DNA of 64,000 nucleotides from assembly GCA_025964555.1 (NCBI GenBank), contig JAOPYQ010000027.1, forward strand, positions 47,462 through 111,461, read 5' to 3'. The notes under the pieces were generated by a model. It made no database searches. It saw nothing but the letters and a program-made list of their open reading frames with translations, and was not told the origin of the DNA. The stretch is from Thermoleophilia bacterium. Lineage in GTDB: Bacteria; Actinomycetota; Thermoleophilia; Gaiellales; SKUG01. A program made the position numbers and the translations under genes. Positions 17,374-26,777 of the stretch are shown one piece after another (position 1 is the stretch's first letter; every line of letters starts with the position of its first letter).

Positions 17374-18123
17374 TCAGGCGTCGGCGACGAGTTCGCGAAG
17401 CGACGGCGTGCCGAAGCGTTCGCCGTCGTACCATCGCTCGATTGCGGTGCCCCAAGCCGGCACGCCTCCGCGCTGGCGCAGGATCGCTGCCATGTGCATG
17501 AGGTTCCACGACATGAGCGAGACGTTGCGGTGCGTGAAGGGGTTGCCGTAGCCGACCTCGTCGTCGTCTCCGAAGCTCTTGCCCGGTCCGATCTCGCCGA
17601 TCCAGCCGGCATCGCAGTTGGGCGGCACCGTGTAGCCCAGGTGCGACAGCGAGTAGGCGAGGTTCATCGACGCGTGCTTCACGCCGTCCTCGTTGCCCGT
17701 CACGATCCAACCCGCGACCTTGCCGTAGAACGCGAACTGGCCCCGGTCGTTGAACCGCCCGCTGCTGCCGTAGAGGCGTTCCACCACCTGCGTGCACACG
17801 CTCGATTTCTCGCCGAGCCAGAGCGGCGTACCCAGCACCAGGATGTCAGCGGCGACCGCCTGCTCGAAGATGGACGGCCAGGCATCCTCGTCCCAGCCGC
17901 GCTCGGTCATGTCGTGCGACACACCCGACGCGATCGGATGGTCGACGGCACGCAGCTCGTCGACCGTCACGCCGTTCGCGCGCATCACCTTCGCCACGCC
18001 GCCCATGAGCCGGGCGGTGTGGCTGTCGCCCGGGCTGCGGGTCAGCGTGCAGTTGATGAACAGGGCGCGGAGCGCCGAGTAGTCGAGGTCGGCGGGTGGA
18101 GCGGTGGCGGCGTCGTCGGTCAT
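17374..18123 (-). CDS. Flavodoxin-fold NAD(P)H-dependent FMN reductase
   Basis: 249 aa from ATG 18123 (AGGT upstream; an extended upstream frame is Arg-rich and rejected). After a short acidic N-terminus, ALFINCTLTRSPGDSHTARLM forms the first strand and phosphate-binding loop of the flavodoxin fold; VLGTPLWLGEKSS is the isoalloxazine-binding loop; GWIVTGNEDGVKH follows. Proteins of this type reduce FMN or quinones. A 24-residue C-terminal extension ends FGTPSLRELVADA. Monocistronic. Confidence 0.8.
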   Translation of the reverse strand: MTDDAATAPPADLDYSALRALFINCTLTRSPGDSHTARLMGGVAKVMRANGVTVDELRAVDHPIASGVSHDMTERGWDEDAWPSIFEQAVAADILVLGTPLWLGEKSSVCTQVVERLYGSSGRFNDRGQFAFYGKVAGWIVTGNEDGVKHASMNLAYSLSHLGYTVPPNCDAGWIGEIGPGKSFGDDDEVGYGNPFTHRNVSLMSWNLMHMAAILRQRGGVPAWGTAIERWYDGERFGTPSLRELVADA

Positions 18124-18350
18124 GGTGACCTGCCTGCCCGATCCGCGTGAGCTGAATCCGCTCGTTCGCGCCGTCGGCGAACGCCTGGGCGCGGGTCCTT
18201 GTCGCCGTCCGCGTTGGCGTGGATCCTGTCGCCCGCGAGGTAGCGGGTGCTGCTGGATCATCTTCTGCCAGTCCACGAGCCCCATCAATGACGAAATTCA
18301 GCATCTGCATACGGGTGGAAGCACGTGACCCAGCATTGTTTCGTGGTCTG

Positions 18351-18356
18351 TAGGCT
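18351..18356 (+). promoter_or_regulatory. -10 box of a leaderless promoter (beta-helix/collagen-like gene)
   Basis: TAGGCT lies 7 nt before the ATG at 18364, the same arrangement as at other genes here. The 240-bp region between 18124 and 18363 otherwise shows no clear element. Confidence 0.4.
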
Positions 18357-18363
18357 TCCCGAC

Positions 18364-19551
18364 ATGCCCCTCTCCCGTCTCGCACCGCTCCTCGTCCTGG
18401 TCCTGTCACTCGCCGCGCTGCTCGCGGCCGCCCCCAGTGCACATGCACTGGTGGCCGCAACCGGTACCTGGGTTTCGGGGGTGGGTGACGACGTCAATCC
18501 ATGCTCGCGAACCGCTCCCTGCAAGACCTTCGCCGGCGCAATCTCCAAGACGTCGGACAATGGCGAGATCCGAGCCCTTGATCCGGGAGGCTTCGGGGCC
18601 GTGTCGATCACCCGCGCGATGTCGATCAACGGCGAGGGCACGCTTGCGACGATCCTGCACCCGCTGTCCTACGGGATCACCGTCAACGCCGGCGCGAACG
18701 ACGACGTGCTCATCCGCGACATCGGCCTGCATGGTGCCGGCAGCAACGCGAACCCGTGCACCGGCACCAACGGCATCAACATCCTGAGCGCCCGCACCGT
18801 CACGCTGCAGAACGTCACGATCGATGGCGACAACCTCTCCGCGATCAACGTTGCGCCGACCGCCAATCCGGTCACGGTCGTGCTCGACAACGTCCGGATC
18901 CAGGACAACTGCACGAATGGAGTCAACGTCGCGCCCGTGGCCGGCCAGGCAGCCAAGGTCCTGCTGCGCGATTCGGTCATCACCCATTCCGGGGTCGGAC
19001 TGCGTGTGGCCGCCGGCGGCGTCGCGACGGTGAGCAACTCGACGATCTACGGCAACACCACCGGACTTGTCCGCGTCGACACGGGCATCATCGATCTCTC
19101 GTTCAGCAGCCTCCTGCGCGGCAACGACGTCGACGGAACTCCCACGAGCACGTTCGGTCCGGTCGGGCCGACCGGCGCGCAGGGTCCGCAGGGCGCGCCC
19201 GGCGCGCCCGGCGCGACCGGCCCGCAAGGCTCGGTGCTTCGTGAACTCATCGTGGTTCCGACACAGTCGAGCCTGCGGTCGGTGCGCGGACGCTCCGTCG
19301 CGGTCGGCTACGTCGCGACCGCCAAGGCGATCACGACGCTCACGATCAAGAAGGCCGGACGCCAGGTGGCGCGCATCGCGTCGCCGACGCGCCGCGGCGC
19401 GAATCGCCTCGTCTGGAACGGCCGATACGGCGGCACGACCGCGCCGGCCGGGGTCTACACGCTGACGCTGCGCTCCGTCGGCGACGACGACCAGGTCGGG
19501 AGCGCGAACGTCACGCTGTCGATCGTCGCACCGCCGCGCCCGCGCCGCTGA
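18364..19551 (+). CDS. Secreted beta-helix protein with collagen-like repeat and FlgD-type Ig domain
   Basis: 395 aa. Signal peptide MPLSRLAPLLVLVLSLAALLAAAPSAHA-like (about 1-29). Residues 30-255 form a right-handed beta-helix (repeated strands such as VTLQNVTIDGDNL and VTVVLDNVRI, with CSRTAPCKTF near its head as in bacterial pectate-lyase-like folds). About residues 265-290 are eight to nine Gly-X-Y triplets (GPVGPTGAQGPQG...), a short collagen-like stalk. The C-terminal 90 residues have LVWNGRYGGTTAPAGVYTLTLRS, the FlgD/Ig-like motif used to attach or orient surface proteins. Likely a surface or extracellular protein; enzymatic activity is not evident. Confidence 0.8.
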   Translation: MPLSRLAPLLVLVLSLAALLAAAPSAHALVAATGTWVSGVGDDVNPCSRTAPCKTFAGAISKTSDNGEIRALDPGGFGAVSITRAMSINGEGTLATILHPLSYGITVNAGANDDVLIRDIGLHGAGSNANPCTGTNGINILSARTVTLQNVTIDGDNLSAINVAPTANPVTVVLDNVRIQDNCTNGVNVAPVAGQAAKVLLRDSVITHSGVGLRVAAGGVATVSNSTIYGNTTGLVRVDTGIIDLSFSSLLRGNDVDGTPTSTFGPVGPTGAQGPQGAPGAPGATGPQGSVLRELIVVPTQSSLRSVRGRSVAVGYVATAKAITTLTIKKAGRQVARIASPTRRGANRLVWNGRYGGTTAPAGVYTLTLRSVGDDDQVGSANVTLSIVAPPRPRR

Positions 19552-19555
19552 CACC

Positions 19556-20998
19556 TCACGCCGGTCGCGCGATGAGCACGCCCGACAGTGCCGAGCGCTG
19601 GCCACCGTCGTCGACTGCCTGGATGCGGAACGTCGACGTCCTTCCGTGCGCGATCCGCACGCCGAGCCGCGTGCCGGTGACCGTCCGAAACAGTCGCCAG
19701 CCTCGGGCCGTGCGCACCAGGACCCGGTAGGAGGTCACGCGACCATCGTCGGTCGCCGCACGCCAGGCGATCGTCACCCGATCGGAACTCCTCGACACGA
19801 CGCGGAACATGGTCGGTCGTGACGGTGGACGGCCGGCCGCAGCGACCGCAGGGATCGTGATCGGACCGATCGTGCTGGCCCCCGGAGCGGGGCCGTCTCC
19901 CTCGCCCGGAGCGATCGTGCCGCTCGCCGGAGGAGGAGTGGTGCCAGCGGGAGGAGTGGTGCCCGCCGGATTGGGCGGAGGTGTCGCCGGTCCGGTCGGC
20001 GTGCCGGAGGCCGGAGGCGTCCCGGAGCCACTCCCCGTGCCGGGAGCCGGGGGCGTCACCGAGGGCGGGGCGCTGTCGACCGGCGGCGTCGCCGATGCGT
20101 GGTATCGCAGCGGCTCGATCCAGGAGGCGAAACGCCCGACGCGGGTGTAGACGCCGTAGTAGCGCCCGCCGCAGTCCTGACCCCAGCTGGTGAGGCCGAC
20201 CAGTCGCCATCCGCCGGCGCCGTCGCCCACGATGAGCGGACCGCCACTGTCGCCCTGGCACGCATCCACCCCGGTGCCCGTGGCAGTACCCGGAACCCCC
20301 GCGCAGAGCATCGAATCACCATCGAAGTTCGCTCCGTGTCCGGGTGCAGCCGCGCTCGCACACGACGCGTCGGAGCCGATCGGCACCTGCGCTTCATGCA
20401 GCTCGGCAGGAAAGGAGGATCCGGCGCCGTTCACGGCGCCCCAGCCGGCGATCCACGGTCCGACCGCGCTCGTGCCACGCAGCAGGCCGGCGCCGGCTCC
20501 CCACCACGATTCGTCGGCAGCGCTCGTCGTCGTGATGGGCGTGATCGCCACCGTGGGGGTGCGTGTCAGTCGCAGCACGGCGATGTCGTCGTGCAGCGTC
20601 GTGTGGTTGAAGGCCGGGTGGCGCGTGATCGACAGGACCGAGACCTTGTCGCCGTCGGTGGTGTTCGCCACGCGCCGACCCACGACGACGTTGACGCTCG
20701 ACGCGGCAAGCGGTGCTCCGGAGATGCCGTACGTGCAGTGTGCCGCGGTGAGCACGGTCCGCTCGTCGATGACCACGCCGCCGCACAACGCGGTCACCCC
20801 GTTCGCCGATGCGACCACGGCCGCCATCGCGTTCCAGCGCGCTGCGTAGTCCGCGGCGGTGACCACGGCGCCGTTGATGATCGCAGGATGCTCCGGGACA
20901 AAGCGTGCGGGGGCGCTGCGCCCATGTGCGACCGACGCCGCGACCGAGAGTGCGGTGAACGTGACGACTGCTGCGGTGCCGAGCCTGCTTCGACGCAT
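19556..20998 (-). CDS. Secreted trypsin-like serine protease with fibronectin-type tail
   Basis: 480 aa; start at 20998 preceded by GGAGG. Signal peptide (1-26), short propeptide with the activation region IINGAVV at 40-46, then a chymotrypsin-fold S1 domain with the full triad: His87 in TAAHC, Asp138 in DDIAVLRL, Ser251 in GDSGGP. A Pro/Gly/Thr-rich linker (about 305-380) connects to one fibronectin type III domain (VTIAWRAATDDGRVTSYRVLV). A related protease with the same plan is at 41252. Extracellular proteolysis is expected. Confidence 0.92.
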   Translation of the reverse strand: MRRSRLGTAAVVTFTALSVAASVAHGRSAPARFVPEHPAIINGAVVTAADYAARWNAMAAVVASANGVTALCGGVVIDERTVLTAAHCTYGISGAPLAASSVNVVVGRRVANTTDGDKVSVLSITRHPAFNHTTLHDDIAVLRLTRTPTVAITPITTTSAADESWWGAGAGLLRGTSAVGPWIAGWGAVNGAGSSFPAELHEAQVPIGSDASCASAAAPGHGANFDGDSMLCAGVPGTATGTGVDACQGDSGGPLIVGDGAGGWRLVGLTSWGQDCGGRYYGVYTRVGRFASWIEPLRYHASATPPVDSAPPSVTPPAPGTGSGSGTPPASGTPTGPATPPPNPAGTTPPAGTTPPPASGTIAPGEGDGPAPGASTIGPITIPAVAAAGRPPSRPTMFRVVSRSSDRVTIAWRAATDDGRVTSYRVLVRTARGWRLFRTVTGTRLGVRIAHGRTSTFRIQAVDDGGQRSALSGVLIARPA

Positions 20999-21149
20999 GG
21001 TGTTCCTCCGGAAGCTGCGAGCCGCCACGGTACCGTCCGCCGCTCGGCGCAACCGTGCGGATTGGCGCAGCACGTCGCCGAAGCTGTACACGACGGGCGC
21101 GCCGCGGATCGACGATGATGCGCGCAGCAACCCCTGTCGTGGAGCAGCC

Positions 21150-21428
21150 GTGCCGACCTTCGTACGAGAGATCGCAATGGAACCGGGCGACGAGCGGCGG
21201 CTCGCCGTGCGACCCGAACACCGCGCCTACGTCGCCGACCTGTTCGAACAGGGCCGCATCCGCATGAGCGGACCGCTCGCCGACGACACTGGCGCATACA
21301 TCCTCTACGTCGCGGACGACCTTGCCGCTGCGACAGCCCTCGTCGAGTCCGACCCGTACGTGCGCGCAGGGGTCGTTCGCGAGGTCTCGCTGCGCGAGTG
21401 GAACGTCGTCGTTCCCGCGCCTGGCTGA
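21150..21428 (+). CDS. YciI-like (YCII) domain protein
   Basis: 92 aa from GTG 21150 with GGAG 5 nt upstream. A dimeric alpha-beta barrel of the YCII type: RPEHRAYVADLFEQGRIRMSGPLADDTGAYILYVAD, followed by ALVESDPYVRAGVVREVSLREWNVV. The conserved His of the family is in RPEHRAY. Members are thought to be small enzymes or enzyme partners; only a few have known reactions. Three bases separate it from the next gene, so the pair is an operon. Confidence 0.85.
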   Translation: MPTFVREIAMEPGDERRLAVRPEHRAYVADLFEQGRIRMSGPLADDTGAYILYVADDLAAATALVESDPYVRAGVVREVSLREWNVVVPAPG

Positions 21429-21431
21429 GAC

Positions 21432-22523
21432 GTGCCGGAGAAGACGACATTCGACGTCATCGACGTGCTCACACGCGCGGGTGATGCTCGTGACGCACTG
21501 CTGACCCTGCTCGACGACGAGGCGATCAACCTCGACGCGCACCTCGTCAGCGACGTGCTGCGCGCGACCGGGCGCGTCGGCGCGGCGCTCGAGACGCGAC
21601 CCGCGCTGGTGGGACTGTGTTCGGTGCTGCGCGCGATCGACGCTGCACTGAGTGGCCAGATCGGACTCGACGAGCTGCGCAGCGGCATCGAGCTGCAGGC
21701 AGCGCGCACCGACGGGTTCGCCGCATTCCACGACGCTCGGATCCTGCTTCGCACGCTCGACGAGGTCCTCGAGCCCAATCGGATCGAGCACGATGCACGC
21801 GCGACACGATCCCAGGTCGAGCTGCTGCATCGCGAGCTGCAGGAGTGGATGGTCGACGAGCTCGTGGGCGCGACCCAGGTGGACACGCCGATCGAGCCGA
21901 CTGACACTCGCGATCCGCGTGCCGCGTTCGCGGTGACGGATCCGGAGCTTCGCCAGGTCGCACACGACCTCGTCGACGAGCTCCTCCACGGTGCGCGCCA
22001 TCATCCGGTCACCGGCCTCGCAGGCGCCGCGTGGCGACGCGACTGGTCGGCGGTGCCCGTCGCAGGCGAACGCTTCGGCGAGGATCCCGACGAGGTCGCG
22101 CGGTTCGCTGAAGCCGTCACCGAGCAGCTCCCCGGCGCGACGCACGTGCTGCAGGTCGATCGACACCTCCCAGCTCGGTGGATGATCGAGGGTCGCACCA
22201 TCGTGGTCGGGGACGGGCTGCGCAGCTCGTGGTTGCTGCCGGCGACCCCCGGCGGGTTCGCGCTCGCGACGATCGAGCGACGCTCGCGCAGCGTGCTGAC
22301 GACCCGCGACCTCGACGTGGCGCTCGTCGAAGGGGTCGACCACCACGCGCTGCTGGGCCCGGCAGCATTCGTCGAGCAGGCGCTGGGCATGCCGCCGCTG
22401 CATGCGATTGCGCGCTTCCGCGAACATGTCGAGGCGCTCGCGGAGCTGGACGATGGTGATCCGCCCGCGCACCTGTTGGACGTCGCGACGAATTTCGGTC
22501 GACTGCGCCGTCGCTCGCGCTGA
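21432..22523 (+). CDS. Orphan protein co-transcribed with the YciI gene
   Basis: 363 aa, GTG start 3 nt after the YciI stop. Helical N-terminal two thirds (for example AGDARDALLTLLDDEAINLD and LLHRELQEWMVDELVG) and a C-terminal beta-rich part containing WMIEGRTIVVGDGLRSSWLLP. No membrane helix or signal peptide. Codon bias is typical of the neighbours. I recognise no family. Confidence 0.65.
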   Translation: MPEKTTFDVIDVLTRAGDARDALLTLLDDEAINLDAHLVSDVLRATGRVGAALETRPALVGLCSVLRAIDAALSGQIGLDELRSGIELQAARTDGFAAFHDARILLRTLDEVLEPNRIEHDARATRSQVELLHRELQEWMVDELVGATQVDTPIEPTDTRDPRAAFAVTDPELRQVAHDLVDELLHGARHHPVTGLAGAAWRRDWSAVPVAGERFGEDPDEVARFAEAVTEQLPGATHVLQVDRHLPARWMIEGRTIVVGDGLRSSWLLPATPGGFALATIERRSRSVLTTRDLDVALVEGVDHHALLGPAAFVEQALGMPPLHAIARFREHVEALAELDDGDPPAHLLDVATNFGRLRRRSR

Positions 22524-22532
22524 CCGCGACGA

Positions 22533-23453
22533 TCAGCCGCCACCGCCGAGTGCGACCCACACGACCGTGACGGTCACGACACCGACGCTGGACGCGAGCA
22601 CTCCGAGCCTGACCACCGTGACCTCGAGGCCGTAGAGCCGCGAGATGACCAGCGCGTGGAACGCGGTCGGCAAGGCGGCGACGAGGTAGAGGACGTCCGG
22701 CATGTCGACACCGGCGGCGTGCGCGACCAGCCACACGAGCAGGGGCGCCGCGATGATTCGAACGGAGATCGCGCCGAGCACCTCGGCGACCTCGCGGCGC
22801 CCGTGGGAGAACTCTCCACGCGGGAGCGAGAGGCCGAGCAGCAGGAAGCCGACCGGTCCGACGACCGCCCCGACTGCGCCGCCGAGGGCATCCAGCTCGA
22901 GCGGTTCGCGGACGACGGTCGCGCGCAGCACGAGGAGCACGAGCACGCTCCACACGGGCGGGCTCGTCAGGACCGTGCGCCACGCCGACGGGTGCGCGAC
23001 CCCGGAGGTCGACGTCGCCGCGTGCCGCTGGGCGATGATCGTCGAGACCACGATCGCCGGGATGACCAGGCTCACCTGGTCGTAGATGATCGCCAGGCGC
23101 AGGCCGTCCGCGCCGAAGGCGAGGTGAGCGAGCGGAAAGCCGATGAAACCCGTGTTGGGGAACGCCGCGACCAGCCACAGCGCGCCTGCCATCGGTCGCT
23201 CCCGCGCAACGAGGTGACCGTACGCACCAGCCAGCGCGACGGTGATCCACCACGCGGTGACCGTGCACGCGACGATCGCCGCGAGGTGGGCGTCGAGGTC
23301 GACGGTGAGGAACGCGAAGGCGGCCGCGATCGGGATGAGCACCGCGTAGTTGACCGCCCACAGTCGCGTGCGCACGAGGTCGCCGCGCGGCCTGCGCTGC
23401 AGCCACAGCCCGAGGGCACCGAACGCGGCGAGGAGGAGCAGGTCGACGAGCAC
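22533..23453 (-). CDS. AEC-family (auxin efflux carrier-like) permease
   Basis: 306 aa with about ten hydrophobic helices in two halves. The helix-breaking motif FPNTGFIGFPLAHLAFG at about 97-113 is the AEC/bile-acid-sodium-symporter signature, and the second half has the matching LPTAFHALVISRLYG. Members export organic anions or amphipathic molecules; the substrate here is unknown. GTG start 6 nt after a TAGGAT -10 box (leaderless). Convergent with the orphan at 21432. Confidence 0.88.
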   Translation of the reverse strand: MLVDLLLLAAFGALGLWLQRRPRGDLVRTRLWAVNYAVLIPIAAAFAFLTVDLDAHLAAIVACTVTAWWITVALAGAYGHLVARERPMAGALWLVAAFPNTGFIGFPLAHLAFGADGLRLAIIYDQVSLVIPAIVVSTIIAQRHAATSTSGVAHPSAWRTVLTSPPVWSVLVLLVLRATVVREPLELDALGGAVGAVVGPVGFLLLGLSLPRGEFSHGRREVAEVLGAISVRIIAAPLLVWLVAHAAGVDMPDVLYLVAALPTAFHALVISRLYGLEVTVVRLGVLASSVGVVTVTVVWVALGGGG

Positions 23454-23459
23454 CTCCGC

Positions 23460-23465
23460 ATCCTA
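23460..23465 (-). promoter_or_regulatory. -10 box of a leaderless promoter (AEC permease)
   Basis: On the minus strand TAGGAT is followed by six bases and the GTG start at 23453. It matches the TAGnnT-N6-start pattern seen elsewhere in the window. Confidence 0.45.
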
Positions 23466-23503
23466 GTTACGCGTGGCCGCAGCGCGGACATGCTCCAGCC
23501 AGC

Positions 23504-25978
23504 ATGCGTCGCCGCCTGATCTACATCGTGGCCGCCGTCGTGGTGGTCGCCGCGCTCGCGTCGTTCGGCTGGTGGCGCCATGCCGAGCGGGCCTGGGACC
23601 GAACCAGCGCACCCGTCACGGGCGCAGGTGGCGTGCAGCTGGACGCAGCGTTGTGGGTGCCGGATCGCGTGGATGCCGACGATCCCGCGCCAGCAGTGCT
23701 CATCGCACACGGTTTGGGCGAGGACCAGGACGACGTCACGCCGCTCGCACGAGCGCTCGTCCAGGCCGGGTACGTCGTCCGCACCTGGACCGCTCGGGGC
23801 GGGCCGGGCTCCGACGGGCGCGTGGGCATCGCGGCACCCGACGGCGAGGTTGCCGACGTCGCCGCGCTCATCGACGAGCTCGCCACGCGAGACGACGTGC
23901 GCCAGGACGGCGACGATGACCCGCGCGTCGCAGTGATCGGCACGTCGCACGGCGGCGGTACCGCGCTGCTGGCCGCGGCGAGCGACCCGCGCATCGACGC
24001 AGTCGTACCGATCTTCGCGTGGTACGACCTCGCCGACGCGCTGGAACCCGCGGGCGTACTCAAGCTGCGGTGGGGCAGCGAGCTGTTCGCCGCCGGAGCG
24101 GGGGACCGTCACCGCGGCGACCCCTGCGGCAACCTCGTCGAGGCGGCGTGCGCGGCCTGGACCGAAACAGCGCAGGCCGGGCGACTGACGCCGGCGGCAC
24201 GCGACCTGCTCGACTCACGCAGTGTCGCGACCGCAGTCGAGCGGCTCCATGCACCGACCCTCATCGTGCAGGGGCAGATGGATTCGCTCTTCGACCTCGA
24301 CCAGGCGACACGGCTCGCGCATGCCCTCGACGCACATCGCACACCCGTGCGTGTCGAGTGGGTGCGCGGCGGACATGACCTCCCGCTCGATCGCCGCAAG
24401 CGCGACCACGTCCACGCCGCGGTGCTGCGCTGGCTCGAGCGGTACCTCGACAAGCGCGGGGGCGTCGAGGTCGGACCTCGGTTCTCCGTCGAGCTGGGCG
24501 CCGGGCGCGGCTTCGCACACGCCCCGACGATCCCGCCGAAGCACGCCTGGCGCAACCTGGACCTGCGGGCCTCCGACGCCGAGGACGCCACCGGGTTCGT
24601 TCGCGTGACGGCCCCGGCTGCGGGCCTGCCTGCATCGGCCACGACCCTGCCCGGGCTCGGCGACGTGACGGGCCTCGACTCCGGCTTCGAGCCGCCAGAA
24701 GTGCAGCGCGCCCGGTTCCGCTCCGATCCCGTGGATACCGGAGTCGAACTCATCGGATCCCCCCGGGTGCGACTGCAGTTCAGCGCGAGCCGGCCGGAGG
24801 CGATCGCATTCGTGCGCCTCGTCGACGTCGCGCCCGATGGGCGTCGCGTCATCCCCCGCGGTCTCGTCAGTCCGGTGCGCCTGACCGGCCTGCCGCCACT
24901 CGGCAGCGCGCGTGGCCGGGGCGTGGACGTCGAACTGCCACCGATCGCGTGGCGCCTCGCCCCCGGCCATCGCCTCGACGTGGAGGTCGCGAGCACCGAT
25001 GCCGGATACGTGCCGCCCGACGGGCCGATGACCATCGCGGTGCGCCCCGCAGGCAGCAGTGGCCTGCGGATCCCGGAGGTTCGCGAACCGCAGCGAACCG
25101 CGGACACGTTCGAGGCCGGATTCGACTGGCGTGACCTGCTGCTGCTCGCAGCGGCGATCATCCTGGTCGCGCTGGTCGTCGGTGTCCTTGCCGCCCGAGG
25201 GCTGACACGTCGCGACACCCGGGTCCAGGAGCCCGGCATGCGCGAGCTGCCTCTGCGCGCACGCGGTCTCGTGAAACGGTTCGGCGACGGTCGCGTGGCC
25301 GTCGCAGACGTGTCCTTCGACGTCGAGCCAGGCGCCGTGGTGGGGCTCGTCGGCCCCAACGGCGCCGGGAAGACGACGGTGTTGCGCATGTTGCTCGGGC
25401 TCGTCCATCCGAGCGACGGTTTCGCGCACGTGTTCGGCCAGCGCATTCGACCCGGGGTGCCCAACCTCGCGAGGATCGGCGCGCTCGTCGAGGGGCCGGG
25501 GCTGGCGCCGCACATGACTGGCCGCGAGCACCTGGAGCGGTACTGGTCGGCGACCGGCAGGCCGCTCGCCGAGGCGCATGTCGACGCGGCGCTCGAGACC
25601 GTCGAGCTGCAGGCCGACGCCGACCGCGTCGTGCGCACCTGGTCGCACGGGATGCGCCAGCGGCTCGGCATCGCCCAGGCCCTGCTCGGAACGCCAGACG
25701 TGGTCGTGCTCGACGAGCCCGCGAACGGGCTCGACCCTGCACAGATCGCCCAGCTTCGCGAACTCGTGCGAACGATCGTCGCCAGCGGCAGGCGCAGCGT
25801 GCTGCTGTCCAGCCACCTGCTCGGCGAGCTCGAGCAGGTCTGCACGCACGTCGTGCTGCTCGCGGAGGGTCGGGTGCTGCAGGCGGGAACGCTGGCGGAG
25901 GTCGTTGGCGAGCATCCCGACCTCGAGACTGCGTTCCTGTCGCTCGTGCGCGCTGATCGGGAGGCGACGCATGCGTGA
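23504..25978 (+). CDS. Fusion: S15/CocE-type alpha/beta hydrolase plus ABC transporter ATPase
   Basis: 824 aa. A membrane helix at residues 5-22 is followed by an alpha/beta-hydrolase domain of the X-Pro dipeptidyl-peptidase (S15) type with Ser148 (GTSHGGG), Asp260 (QGQMDSLFD) and His291 (RGGHD), then a jelly-roll domain typical of S15/CocE proteins (about 330-530). A second membrane helix (about 543-566) leads to a cytosolic NatA-like ABC ATPase with Walker A GPNGAGKTT near 617, signature WSHGMRQRLG and Walker B VVVLDEPANGLDP. This topology puts the hydrolase outside and the ATPase inside. The next gene, overlapping by 8 bp, is the permease. Related fusions exist in actinobacteria, but their job is unknown; processing and export of a peptide or ester is an inference. 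Confidence 0.88.
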   Translation: MRRRLIYIVAAVVVVAALASFGWWRHAERAWDRTSAPVTGAGGVQLDAALWVPDRVDADDPAPAVLIAHGLGEDQDDVTPLARALVQAGYVVRTWTARGGPGSDGRVGIAAPDGEVADVAALIDELATRDDVRQDGDDDPRVAVIGTSHGGGTALLAAASDPRIDAVVPIFAWYDLADALEPAGVLKLRWGSELFAAGAGDRHRGDPCGNLVEAACAAWTETAQAGRLTPAARDLLDSRSVATAVERLHAPTLIVQGQMDSLFDLDQATRLAHALDAHRTPVRVEWVRGGHDLPLDRRKRDHVHAAVLRWLERYLDKRGGVEVGPRFSVELGAGRGFAHAPTIPPKHAWRNLDLRASDAEDATGFVRVTAPAAGLPASATTLPGLGDVTGLDSGFEPPEVQRARFRSDPVDTGVELIGSPRVRLQFSASRPEAIAFVRLVDVAPDGRRVIPRGLVSPVRLTGLPPLGSARGRGVDVELPPIAWRLAPGHRLDVEVASTDAGYVPPDGPMTIAVRPAGSSGLRIPEVREPQRTADTFEAGFDWRDLLLLAAAIILVALVVGVLAARGLTRRDTRVQEPGMRELPLRARGLVKRFGDGRVAVADVSFDVEPGAVVGLVGPNGAGKTTVLRMLLGLVHPSDGFAHVFGQRIRPGVPNLARIGALVEGPGLAPHMTGREHLERYWSATGRPLAEAHVDAALETVELQADADRVVRTWSHGMRQRLGIAQALLGTPDVVVLDEPANGLDPAQIAQLRELVRTIVASGRRSVLLSSHLLGELEQVCTHVVLLAEGRVLQAGTLAEVVGEHPDLETAFLSLVRADREATHA

Positions 25979-26774
25979 CGAGCTGCGCCGACAGCTGACG
26001 CGCCGCCGCACGCTCGTGCTGCTCGCGGCGATGGTGGTGGTGCCGCTCGCGCTCGCCGCGATCTATGCGCTGCGTGGCGCGCCCGAGCTGCCGCCGGGGG
26101 CCGGTCCGCAGCTCGTGCACCTCGCCGCGGACTCCTCGCTCGCGTTCACGGTGTTCGCGCTGTACATGTGCGCGCCGCTGCTGCTCGTCGCGGTGGCGGC
26201 CGCCTTCACGGGCGACGCGCTCGCGAGCGAGTCCACGTGGGGGACGCTGCGCTACCTGCTCGCCGCCCCGATCCCTCGACGGCGGCTGCTCGCTCGCAAG
26301 CTTGCCGCGTCGCTGGTGCTCGCCGCCATGGCAACGACGCTGCTCGTCGGCACTTCGCTCCTGACCGGCGCGCTGCTGTTCGGATGGCACGCGCTCGACA
26401 CGCCGGTCGGTGGCGAGCTGGCCGCCGATGTCGGGCTGCAACGCGTGCTGCTCGCATCGGCGTACGTGTTCATCACGCTCCTGCCGTTCGCGGCGATCGC
26501 GCTGCTGTTCGCAACGATCCTCGACAGTCCGCTCGGCTCGGTCGGCGTCGCGGTCGGCGTAGCCGTCGTCTCGCAGATCCTCGACGTCGTCCCGACCCTC
26601 GGCGCGGTGCGGGTCGTGCTGCCAACCCACTACGCGCTCGCGTGGACCGACCTGTTCGTGGATCCACCCCTGCCCGACGAGCTCGCTGCCGGCACCCTGC
26701 AGGCCGCCGTGTTCACGGTCACGGCGTGCGCAGGCGCCTGGTACCGGTTCTCCCGTCGCGACATCGCGAGCTGA
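25971..26774 (+). CDS. ABC-2 type permease, partner of the hydrolase-ATPase fusion
   Basis: 267 aa, ATG overlapping the end of the upstream gene, with GGGAGGCG just before it. Six hydrophobic helices, with the ABC-2 feature ESTWGTLRYLLAAPIPRRRLLARKLAA between helices 2 and 3. It completes an exporter with the ATPase domain of the upstream fusion. Ends 3 nt from the convergent amidotransferase gene. Confidence 0.88.
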   Translation: MRDELRRQLTRRRTLVLLAAMVVVPLALAAIYALRGAPELPPGAGPQLVHLAADSSLAFTVFALYMCAPLLLVAVAAAFTGDALASESTWGTLRYLLAAPIPRRRLLARKLAASLVLAAMATTLLVGTSLLTGALLFGWHALDTPVGGELAADVGLQRVLLASAYVFITLLPFAAIALLFATILDSPLGSVGVAVGVAVVSQILDVVPTLGAVRVVLPTHYALAWTDLFVDPPLPDELAAGTLQAAVFTVTACAGAWYRFSRRDIAS

Positions 26775-26777
26775 TTG

